Shown one piece after another: positions 17,310-25,097 of a stretch of DNA of 25,097 nucleotides. The notes under the pieces were generated by a model. It was not told where the DNA came from. It worked only from the letters and a program-made list of their open reading frames with translations, and did no database searches. Positions within the stretch are counted from its first letter, which is position 1. The number at the start of each line of letters is the position of its first letter. This DNA comes from Chara braunii. Lineage: Eukaryota > Streptophyta > Charophyceae > Charales > Characeae. Position numbers and translations under genes: made by a program. The stretch is from NCBI GenBank assembly GCA_003427395.1, contig BFEA01000163.1:1339454-1364550 (forward strand), read 5' to 3'.

Positions 17310-18194
17310 ATGGCAGAGGACCAAGGTCCACATGACGATTCAGCCAACAGTAATCTATCCACCGTTCAGACCTTCTCTTCACCTGCGGATACATCCTTGC
17401 ATGTTCCGTGGAAGCGTCGCAAACGTCTTCGGCGTTGTGAAAGGGTTGTTAAGGATCCTCGGGTGTCTTCGCCAATGGTATCAGAGTGTACTGGGTGTCC
17501 TTCCGTTGTTCCAGGTCAAGTCGGTTTGTCTTCGTTAGACCGCCCTTCTTCCTCATCCAACCATGGATTGAGATTGCGTATAGGTTGGAATATTACTCCT
17601 GGTCGCTCTGCGAGTGACACACCGATGTCATCACAACACGAACACCGCAAACGTGGACCGCCATTTTCCCAAAGTTGTCGAACCCGAAGGTCTTTACAAC
17701 AGGCGGTAGGTGCTGCAGGTGAGGGGATTGCTCCCAAGAGAGATAAACAAGCGATGGTAACTCAAGATGATGGTCCTGATTGTTCTTTCGAAGAACAATA
17801 TAGTGATAGGTCTCTATATTTTGGACAAGCGATTCCATCGATGAATGATTTCACAAGCCTTGTGTTTTTCAAAAGAACGGGTCAAGGAAATTTTAATGTT
17901 CGTACGGATCGCATTAGTTGTTATGGAAATCTTTCTATGACCTTGCAAAGTGAACGCCCACTTGAAATTCGTACGGATGTTGCAATAAATGCAGATTCCG
18001 TTTCGATGGTCGAAATATCGGTTTTACTCGTTGATTTTTCCTTGCACTCGCCACATGTGCACAATTGTTCATCGTCGACATTGACTGCCGATGTCCGGCC
18101 GAAATGTGTGGAGAGCAACCTTTCTCCCACTTTGACATTCATGCACATTCATCTTTTGCTGCCACGGCCCAACCGAATTCGCCGAACACATTAA
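17310..18194 (+). pseudogene. Helitron N-terminal variable region, part 1 (unrecognised)
   Basis: The first sensible ATG is at 17310 (MAEDQGPHDDSANS); the frame is also open a few codons upstream. The protein is Ser/Arg-rich with a basic cluster (PWKRRKRLRRCERVVK, residues about 33-48) that could be a nuclear signal, which suits a nuclear transposase. The later part (FGQAIPSMNDFTSL, ISCYGNLSMTL) looks like a folded domain, but I do not recognise it. The frame ends TAA at 18192-18194. The likely continuation is in frame +2 from about 18065, so a frameshift lies near 18060-18190. Confidence 0.5.
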
Positions 18195-19081
18195 TTAGAA
18201 AGTTTATTGGATCTCATAATCGACGGAGAAGGTTATTATTGTGGAAACCGATTTGTTCAGAGCGCAACAGACGGTACCGTATGTTGTTGATTCGATGACT
18301 GCGTGCGAATAAAGTCGTGCGTCGTTTGGAACTTGGATCGTTGTCGTCGATGCCTCTCTGTGTGTCATCGGGCTATGATGCAAATGCAATAGTTGTTGAA
18401 AGTACTGTAGAGGCTGATGAAGGAACGAAACAAGTCGATATAATGAATGTGAATGAACCATGTTCTACGTCGCGTATAATTTCAAAACGAAGGAAAAGGC
18501 AGGTAAGACGATCAAACTTTCATGTTAAACGTTTGCGTGCATTCATAGTTGCACTTAAGAATCATAGGAGGAAAGAAGATGTGCGTGCTCATAAAGATTT
18601 TGTACGGGGTGTGAGGCGAGGTTTGTTCACTGTGAATATCCTTCAAGAGATTCGAGCGAGCGCCTTTGCGCAATCGAGGAGTGCATCTTCTCCTGCGAGA
18701 CAATCGTGGAGTCAATCTTCTCGGGCGAGGCACTCGCGGAGTCTGTCATCGTGAGCGAGACAACCAAATAATCCATCTGTGAGAAATCGAAATTCAATGA
18801 ACAATCGTGAAGACAGTGAGCCGAATGGTCATGACGAAGAAATGAATGATTCCCATGATGTTCCGGCTCTTGATCTTAATGCACTTCCATCGGCACCCGT
18901 GGCAACAACGTATGCGGCGGTTGAGAACACAGTGGCAATTTTTTGGAATGCTAACACTGTTGAACCGTTCAACATTGGCGGTCGAGATCTGTGTAAGCAT
19001 TGTGGTGCTAAATTGTGGCATCACGAAAGAAAATGGAGAAAGATGTGTTGCCGAAAAGGTACAAAACGTTGTCCTTTATGA
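18065..19081 (+). pseudogene. Helitron N-terminal region, part 2: SR repeats and zinc-finger-like segment
   Basis: This one frame is interrupted by TGA at 18296-18298, 18752-18754 and 19079-19081. Residues include a basic stretch (RKRQVRRSNFHVKRLRA), three 10-residue SR-rich repeats (18671-18760), an acidic stretch (HDEEMNDSHDVPALDLNALP) and a Cys/His segment, CKHCGAKLWHHERKWRKMCC (about 18993-19053). This last matches the CxxCGAxxWxxER...CC motif that precedes the Rep domain in many Helitrons. Homology then jumps frame near 19055 (KVQNVVLYENGLAKAP) and back near 19105. The TGA at 18752 stands at a repeat position where the sister unit has Arg (CGG). Confidence 0.65.
18671..18760 (+). repeat. 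Three 30-bp tandem repeats coding for an SR-rich decapeptide
   Basis: Units lie at 18671-18700, 18701-18730 and 18731-18760. In frame they read QSRSASSPAR, QSWSQSSRAR and HSRSLSS-stop-AR. The units are clearly related at the DNA level (CAATCGAGGAGT, CAATCGTGGAGT, CACTCGCGGAGT). The repeat is in phase with the coding frame. Confidence 0.9.
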
Positions 19082-20509
19082 GAATGGCCTCGCGAAGGCT
19101 CCCCTGAGCATGAGATTCTTTCCCTTTGGACGTCTCAAACTTCCGACGGTCGATTCCTTCGAAACAATGCGAGGATAATTAATAACAGTTTATCCCTCGC
19201 ATCCTCGCGGTTGAAGCAACTGATCGATGGTGTTCGAGGATTCCAGCGCCAACTTAGGGCTCAAGGTCCAATCTTTCATCGTGTCGGTGCATTGGCTGTG
19301 GGGGAAGGGGAACGTCCTCAGTTTGCGCAACTATACCTGCACGATCCTCAACGTTTGGACGACGCGATTGATCAAAGGGTAGATTTCCTTAACTTACCTG
19401 CACGTACACCCGATGCCGAACTTGATCGAGCGAAATGCATATTGAGAAGGTTTCACGAATTGCTACAACGATGTAACAATTACGTGAAGGACTTTATGAC
19501 AGTTGTTGATCTTCCGTCGGAAGCGTTGAACGGGAGGAAGTTGGTCATAAATCCGGATGCCATGCCTGATCAGGAACATGCAAGGCGTTATAATCGTCCT
19601 ATGGGTTTACATGAGGTGTGTGTTCTGATGGCCGATGAACTCCTTCCTCGTGAGCTGGAGATTCGTTTGTGTGCTCCTCTTCCAGGCGAGCAGCAGACGG
19701 TTGTGGTTCCAGAATGTTCTCAAGTGCACGACTGCTTAAAGTTTGTTTTACTTTTCCGGGAGGGAAATGATAGTTGGTCTGTTCGACGTGCCTCGGAAGT
19801 TGGATGGCCGNCANGACTTAGTGTCAAGGAGTACTATGCATTTCACCTTCACGAGCGTGATGGTGAAAGGCCTTGCCTCCTTTATGCAGCACGTCTCTTC
19901 CACGAGTTTTGTTGCATNNCGTACGCTAAAGTTGAATCTCTCCGCTTAAAATGGGTGAGATTCCACCAGAAAGAATTGCGCTTGGAGTATTATCAGGATT
20001 TACGATACGCCATGCAACAAAATCAACGTGGTGACGGTGTTGGGACAAAAGTTGTTTTACCATCGACGTTCACTAAAGGGGCCCGATATATGAGTGAAAG
20101 ATATCATGACAGCATGACAATTGTGAGGCGATTCGGAAAACTGGATTTTTTCATCACTATGACGTGCAACACTAACTGGTCGAAGATCAAACAAGCCCTG
20201 TTGCCAGGTCAATGTCCTAACGACAGGCCGAATCTTCTAGCGCGAGTGTTCAAAGGTTATCTTGCACAGCTTATTGATGAGATAAAGAACAAACGAATCT
20301 TTGGTAGGGTGAGTGGAATGTTGTATGTGGTGGAGTTTCAAAAAAGGGGTCTACCACACACACATATATTGGTTATTCTGCATCCAGATGATAAAATTTG
20401 GGATGCGGATGCTGTTGACAATGTGGTGTGTGTCGAGATTCCTCAAGAAGGGGAATTAAGAGAAAGGGTAGCCAAGTTTATGTTGCACGGGATTTGTAAT
20501 GCGGAGTAA
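19082..20509 (+). pseudogene. Helitron Rep domain (Helitron_like_N) with HUH motif
   Basis: The open frame starts upstream of the Met at 19211, through FLRNNARIINNSLSLAS, as in other Helitrons, so that Met is internal. Next come GPIFHRVGAL, PQFAQLYLHDP, EYYAFHLHERDGE, EYYQDLRYAMQ, FFITMTCNTNW (about residue 318 from 19211) and VEFQKRGLPHTHIL. His383 and His385 form the HUH metal site. The Rep nuclease nicks one DNA strand and joins it to a tyrosine during rolling-circle transposition. The key residues look intact. The frame hits TAA at 20507-20509, after which the same frame resumes with DGECTKGFPKDF. Ns stand at 19811, 19814 and 19918-19919. Confidence 0.88.
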
Positions 20510-21196
20510 CGCGACGCTTCGTGTACGGAGGACGGAGAATGCACAAAAGGGTTTCCGAAAGACTTCATTTCAGCAACAACATTCAAAGACGAACAAACGT
20601 ACCCTTCGTATAGGAGAAGGAAACCAAGTGACGGTGGTTTTACGATTGTTGAAAATGGAGTCGTTTACGACAATCGGCGTGTAGTCTCGTATAACCCGTA
20701 CTTGTTAATGAGGTTTAATTGCCACTTAAATGTTGAATATTGTGCTAACATCAAGGCGTGCAAGTACGTGTATAAGTACGTGTACAAAGAGTGTGATCGT
20801 GCTACGGTTTGCGAGCGAGATAATAATGCGCTCATCGACGAGGTCAAATTGTATCAAGATATGTGTGTTGTAGGTGTATGCGAAGCATGTTGGCGTCTAT
20901 TTGAATTCGACATTGCGGAACAATGTCCTGCGGTCGAAAGATTGTCCGTGCATCTCGAAAACATGCAAAAAGTGCAATTCGAACCTGGAACTGAGCATGG
21001 CGTCGTTTCGCAAGGGCCCCCGAAAACGAAATTGGCGGCATGGATGTAACACAACTCTTTGAATGAACATGTTCCTAAAGAGGAGCTTCCTCTGTATGCA
21101 AAGATCATTAATACTCATGTGTGAGATAACAAACATAAGAAGTGGAACCGAAGAAAGCGTGATCTTCACGGTCGTCCCTTTGAAAATATATCTCGG
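20510..21196 (+). pseudogene. Helitron Rep C-terminal part with YxxxY tyrosines
   Basis: In frame with the preceding Rep part: CTKGFPKDF, YPSYRRRKPSDGG, NPYLLMRFNCHLNVEYC, then KACKYVYKYVYKECDRA. The last holds the tyrosine pair spaced by three residues (codons at about 20765-20785), which act in strand cleavage in Helitron Rep. Then come EACWRLFEFDI, and after a TAA at 21047-21049, INTHV, a TGA at 21122-21124 and DNKHKKWNRRKRD. Related proteins commonly have Trp at the TGA position, so TGG to TGA is likely. The catalytic residues remain; the chain is interrupted only by the stops. Confidence 0.82.
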
Positions 21197-22762
21197 TTGC
21201 ATTATGTGAGGATCACGGAAGGCGAACAATTTTATCTGCGCGTGTTGCTAAACCATGAACATTATCTTGGGGTGCGCTCTTTTGCCGAAATTCGTACGAA
21301 GGACGGAGTCGAATACGATTTTTTCCAATCCGTGTGTCTTCGATTAGGCTTTTTACAAACAGACGATGCATACGATCAATGCATCGACACAGTCGCGACG
21401 CATTACATACCTGAAGAAGTTCGCAAAATATTCGCTATGGTTCTCACGTTTGGTCCAATGAACGATCTGGTTCATTTCTTCGAACGACATGGGGATAAGA
21501 TGTGTGGCGATTTTCAGTATCGCGCAGACAATGAAATTGTTCCCCCGAACATTTTGCAATCGTTAGTGTTATTCCATCTTGACCGCATTTTGCAAGAGTT
21601 TGGAAAAAACATCCGTCAGTTCTGCCTTTATTATCTGACACCCGATAGAGAAGCAATTGTTGAGAACATAACCAGACATTACGAGAACAGAACGATATCC
21701 TCAATTCTAAACGACGAGTTGTCGTATGATCCGATTCAAATGCAACGCAGATATGACTCTAATTTTCGACGTCTTCGTCCACGTCAACGAGTGTTGGTGG
21801 AAAGAGTGGTTCGGGCTGTGCAAGAGAAAAAACTGTTGCGTGCTTTTGTCGATGCACTGGCTGGAACAGGAAATACTTTTTGCATTGAAACGATTTTGGC
21901 GGGCATCAGGTCACGTTCTGCCATTGTATTGGCCGTCGCGTCCAGTGGGATAGCGGCTACTCTTTTGACGGGGGGTCGAAAGTTTCACTCACGATTTCGC
22001 GCATCTTTGAAACCTGATAACACGCGTCCCTTCTTGATTCTGAAACAAAGTGATCTTGCGGAGCTTATCCGTCGTGCCGACTTGATTGTTTGGGACGAGG
22101 CTCCGATGAGTAACAAGTTCCAGTCGGAAGCTCTTGATATTACGCTTCAGGACCTCTGTAACAGTGACGAGCCGTTTGGTGGGAAAATTCTACTTCTTGG
22201 TGGGGATTTTATACAGGTTTTGCCCGTTGTGAATTACGAATCGCGAGCGCAACAAATTGATGCGTCCATGCAAATGTCTCCTTTGTGGAAACTTTTTAAG
22301 ATTCATGAACTGACCGAAAATATGCGAATCTTAAGCTTGGGCAATGATGAAATGACACGAATGTATGACCACTTTTTGATGCGTATTGGAAATGGTGACC
22401 ATCCTCGTGTTGTTCCTAATGAACCTGCTGCGGTCAGATTGCCACGTGAGATTTGTACGGATAAACCGATTGATGAGTTGGTTTCATGGACGTTTGATGA
22501 TGTGTCCAACCATGTGGGGGATGCTGATTATTTCTTGCCTCGGTTAATTATATGGCCTACTAATGACGATGTCGGTTCTGTTAACAACCGTGTTCTTGAT
22601 GACTTTCCTGGGGAGGTGCGTGACCTTTTTAATGTTGATTATCCTGATTCAGATGATATCGGACTCAACATTGAGCGCGAGTTTTTAAACTCTCTGGACG
22701 AATCTTGCCTTCCACCTCACAAGTTGCGTTTAAAAATTGGTGCACCTGTGATGCTTTTGTGA
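21197..22762 (+). pseudogene. Helitron PIF1-like helicase domain with altered Walker A
   Basis: The frame is open upstream of 21197, so the Met is internal. EGEQFYLRVLLNH links Rep to helicase. The Walker A region reads DALAGTGNTF (residues 219-228): the invariant Lys is Asn226 (AAT at 21872-21874) and the usual GPGG start is ALAG. SSGIAATLL, the Walker B LIVWDEAPM (Asp300, Glu301), GGDFIQVLPV (335-344, with Ile where Arg is common) and ELTENMRI follow. Without the Lys, ATP binding and hydrolysis should fail. The frame ends TGA at 22760-22762, where related proteins have Arg or Lys after APVMLL and then NL-P--GLCNGTRL, which continues here. It unwound DNA during rolling-circle transfer. Confidence 0.88.
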
Positions 22763-23138
22763 AATTTGTCACCGAAGCAAGGACTTTGCAACGGTACAAG
22801 GCTGATTATGAAGAAGATCGTTAATGATGATTTGTTGGAAGTGACAATAATGCATATGGGTAAGACAACATTGATCCCCAAGATTGATTTGACAAGCGAT
22901 TGTGAGACCACGGTTTAGGAGGCAATTTCGAGTCCGTCTTGCTTTTGTTGTCACGATTAACAAGTCGCAAGGACAAACTGTATCACGTGCCGGGGTTTGG
23001 CTACGCAAATCGGTTTTTGCGCATCACCAACTGTACGTTACTTTGTCGCGTGTTGGTCATCCCAACAACATCCGTGTTGCATTGCCCGATAAGATTTTTT
23101 TTACGAAGAATATTGTATATCATGAACTTTTGCCGTGA
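22763..23138 (+). pseudogene. Helitron helicase C-terminal motifs
   Basis: From 22763 the old frame gives NLSPKQGLCNGTRLI. After a shift near 22890 come RFRRQFRVRLAFVVTINKSQGQT, HHQLYVTLSRV and FFTKNIVYHELLP, ending at the TGA 23136-23138. TINKSQGQT and YVTLSRV are the last helicase motifs (V and VI) of PIF1-like Helitron helicases, with the Arg finger-like SR retained. The end KNIVYHELLP is the usual end of such proteins, so this TGA looks like a natural stop, though it also overlaps a splice-donor-like GTGAGT. Confidence 0.85.
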
Positions 23139-23203
23139 GTTTTTTTTTTTTTTTCGTCGAGCGTTCGCATTTCAAATAATTCCGTCATATTCTTTTTTGG
23201 CAG
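23135..23203 (+). other. Possible 69-base intron between helicase and next ORF
   Basis: GTGAGT at 23135-23140, a T-rich body (T16 at 23139-23154) and TCTTTTTTGGCAG ending at 23203 look like a short plant-type intron. Joining would carry the helicase frame eight codons further to a TAA, so it would not fuse the two ORFs. It might instead remove the helicase stop region from a leader for the next ORF. This is shown by motif only. Confidence 0.3.
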
Positions 23204-23214
23204 GCGACTCCCGA

Positions 23215-24798
23215 ATGCCGCATAAGTACGACACTCGTGCTAAGAGGAAAGCAATGGTAACCAACAATACTACTCAATATGATACGAATGTTACATCAAA
23301 AGTTGGAGCTGAACATTCGGAGAGGTCGAAAAAGAGTGGAAATGATGAGAGGTTGGTGAATCTTGGAAGTGAGCGTTCTCGGGACGATCGTGGTGCTCTT
23401 GCTGAAGTTGAACATCGATGTTCGCAAGGCAATACCCTTGCTGATGCTGAGAAGATGGTTGTGGAGGAGGGTGGTGACAATTGTCGTGCTGATGGGGATG
23501 GTTTGCGTAGAGGTCTGTCGGGTGGGCCTAATAACCTTACATTTCCTGGTGACGAGGATGATGACGCTACAGGTGATTCGAAAGAAGAGTATATTGATTC
23601 TACATTCAAGAGAAGAAAGAGTTGTGGTAGGAAATCTAATCTTTTGGGTTCGCCCAAATTGCTCGAGCCTACGTTTGCTGACAATCGGTTGGGACGACAA
23701 CCTGTTGTTGATGAAACGGGAACTCAAATTTTGAATGCGCTGAATGCGCTCCCTGTGGATGCACTTGCATCTCTTCCGTTTTGTGGACCGCTCGCTGAAC
23801 GTGCACGTGTTAGTGATTCGTGTTCGCAATCTCAACCCAGTGGACGCGGAAAAGATGTTTGCACCACATCGCAACCACAAAATCCTTTGGGGGTTATTGT
23901 TGTGCCCGATGATAACGATGCACCCACAATCCGCACTCTGAATCCGCGTGCTTACCTTGCTAGATGGTTTGACGATGTGAAGAAGGTTGGCATCCAAAAT
24001 GTTTTGACTGAGGTGCTTTTTGAAATGTTTGTCAAAAGTGCCAGAGTTGTAAAAGATGGACGAATATGGGAAAACTTCCTCGTGTGGAAAAGAAACAAAC
24101 TCACTGATATGCGGTTGGAACGACGATCCCCTCTTCCTTCAGACCCGTTGAATGTTTCGGATTTGGAGGCTTCTTCCATGTTGAATTCACTTTTGACTGA
24201 TGAGTATGTTGCTCCCTCTAACGAGGAGATTACTAGGATGACATTTGATTTGCCACATTGTCCGACAGAAGGGACCATTCCCCAACCATTTCACAGATAT
24301 GCACGGATACAACACCTTTTGAAAAGGATTCCTCCTGCGGTTGCTTCTTCCGCTCCTCATTCCGCTCCGGTCCGTAGACTCCCCCTTCCAGCAGCATCTC
24401 CTCCAAATTTTCAACGTCTTGCGGATTATGCTCCACCATCCAATATGTCAACGCTGATTGTCACTACTTTTGTTGTTGTTTCTGCTTCGCCGACCGCTAT
24501 GGCTACTCCGTCTCCTGTTAGTTGTGTTGTGCGCGCTCTTACGCCATCAAGAGACCATTTGTATGTCCATACAAGACCCTTGGAACAACCAAGTTCTTCT
24601 AATTTTAACATTACCATTTATGACTCTCGTGAATCTATTGGTCCTAAAAAGATACTTGCACACCTGTCCTATCTCGACAGTTCTCATAGGGTGCAAGATA
24701 TTGTGGAAGCAGCAGCGAAGTTGAATACGAGCATGAACACTTGGAGATGTGTGGATGCTGCAATTCATCTCGATTACAATCGACAAAGACAAGGTTGA
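23215..24798 (+). pseudogene. Unrecognised Helitron-borne ORF downstream of the helicase
   Basis: The start at ATG 23215 (MPHKYDTRAKRKAM) is chosen because the 90 or so residues before it in the open frame translate the end of the helicase and the T run. It gives 527 codons. The N-terminal 170 are acidic and charged, likely disordered (FPGDEDDDATGDSKEEY). The middle has ARWFDDVKKVGIQNVLTEVL and GRIWENFLVWKRNKL, a helical block that could be a folded domain. A Pro/Ala/Ser-rich stretch follows, then HLSYLDSSHRVQDIVEAAAK. TGA at 24796-24798 breaks it; the same frame goes on for 30 codons (RTFEEYTRKVLQQV) to TGA 24889-24891. I do not recognise it. No RPA, OTU or endonuclease motif is seen. It may be a captured host segment or a clade-specific accessory. 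Confidence 0.6.
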
Positions 24799-24896
24799 TT
24801 CAGAACTTTTGAGGAGTATACTCGCAAAGTGTTGCAACAAGTTTCTGTTCATGAGGTGCTGCAAGAGTATCGTTCCAGTGAAGGAAGTTGATTGGT

Positions 24897-24924
24897 CTTA
24901 TAAGAGAGATAGGAAGAGAGAGAT
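24897..24924 (+). repeat. 28-bp direct repeat, copy 1
   Basis: It begins CTTATAAGAGAGATAGG and recurs at 25005-25032 with one mismatch (T to C at position 5). It lies a few bases after the last stop of the Helitron ORF. Confidence 0.85.
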
Positions 24925-25004
24925 GTTGATTGGGCGGTCGTCTAGGCGTTGCCTTAATGGCAGATTCTTTTATGGTCAACTTCGGTTTCGGTTAAGTAAT
25001 TGCC
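24925..25004. other. Short spacer between 28-bp repeats
   Basis: Eighty bases without a gene. A CTAG at about 24941-24944 is the only CTRR-like tetramer I noted, with no clear hairpin before it, so the Helitron 3' terminus is not assigned. Confidence 0.4.
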
Positions 25005-25032
25005 CTTACAAGAGAGATAGGAAGAGAGAGAT
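25005..25032 (+). repeat. 28-bp direct repeat, copy 2
   Basis: It begins CTTACAAGAGAGATAGG and differs from copy 1 at one position. It is followed by ACTTAAATGGGGGGGCGG and the GA microsatellite. Confidence 0.85.
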
Positions 25033-25047
25033 ACTTAAATGGGGGGG

Positions 25048-25050
<3 letters not shown>

Positions 25051-25097
<47 letters not shown>
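25051..25097 (+). repeat. (AG)n microsatellite to the window end
   Basis: A pure AG dinucleotide run of 47 bases, more than 23 units, reaches the end of the window and probably continues. It follows a G7 run at 25041-25047. Confidence 0.95.

Larger units (their letters stand above)
17310..24891 (+). mobile_element. Degenerate autonomous Helitron (Rep-helicase type)
   Basis: A rolling-circle transposon region with, in order, an N-terminal variable part, a zinc-finger-like segment, Rep with HUH and YxxxY motifs, and a PIF1-type helicase; this order is diagnostic of Helitrons. Frame 2 stays co-linear from about 18065 to about 22885 with only isolated stops, so it was one RepHel protein. A separate ORF follows (23215-24798). 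The borders are approximate: I see no sure 5' TC end and no 3' hairpin plus CTRR. A 28-bp direct repeat at 24897 and 25005 lies near the expected 3' end. Confidence 0.85.

Noticed and set aside
17476-17487. TGGTATCAGAG as a primer-binding site for initiator Met tRNA
   Set aside because: It lies inside an open Helitron frame and no LTR edge precedes it; the similar TGGTATCGGAG near 14551 is too degenerate as well.
1-25097. CRISPR array, toxin-antitoxin or other prokaryotic defence system
   Set aside because: No regularly spaced repeats with unique spacers and no bacterial gene organisation; the repeats are explained by retroelements, satellite-like DNA and microsatellites.

Overview
The window reads as repeat-rich nuclear DNA of a photosynthetic eukaryote, and no ordinary host gene or prokaryotic operon can be supported in it. 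It is a graveyard of transposable elements: plant-type L1 LINEs with a zf-RVT tail, a Ty3/gypsy-like gag, a Helitron with Rep and PIF1-type helicase, Arabidopsis-type CCCTAAA motifs and a GA microsatellite. A streptophyte or other green-lineage alga (for example a charophyte) or a lower plant fits best. The organism call is inference from element families only.

Layout. (1) Positions 1-11680 are a head-to-tail series of LINE copies, all on the minus strand. LINE A (1-2846) is cut at its 5' side inside the reverse transcriptase and ends in poly(A), seen as T9 at 1-9. A fragment called LINE C (about 2847-3550) is recognised mainly by a shared 3' tail block. LINE B (about 4753-11680) is almost complete: ORF1 with a zinc knuckle, then ORF2 with endonuclease, reverse transcriptase and zf-RVT. 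All carry stops and frameshifts. At 3708-4077 a 166-bp sequence is present twice around a 38-bp Nextera transposon-end junction, which is a library or assembly artefact.

(2) Positions 11681-13960 are G-rich, degenerate repetitive DNA with a higher-order period of about 457 bp over at least part of its length. Inside it sits a 94-bp retroposed LINE tail (12886-12979) flanked by perfect 16-bp target-site duplications.

(3) Positions 13961-15722 hold a 97-bp duplication, a short CpG-dense block and a long non-coding stretch with a TATA-like motif. This leads into a truncated gypsy-like gag (15723-16826) split by one in-frame TAG.

(4) Positions 17310 to about 24891 are a decayed Helitron on the plus strand. 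It has an N-terminal variable region with a 10-residue SR-rich repeat, a zinc-finger-like segment, a Rep domain with HUH and tyrosine motifs, and a PIF1-like helicase whose Walker A lysine is Asn. A further unrecognised ORF follows (23215-24798). The window ends in a 28-bp direct repeat and a (GA)n tract.

The genes do not form a working pathway. Each element once supplied its own mobility proteins, and at present every one appears inactive. Most disabling changes that can be judged are C-to-T or G-to-A type (CGA to TGA, CAG to TAG, TGG to TGA), as expected for silenced, methylated repeats.
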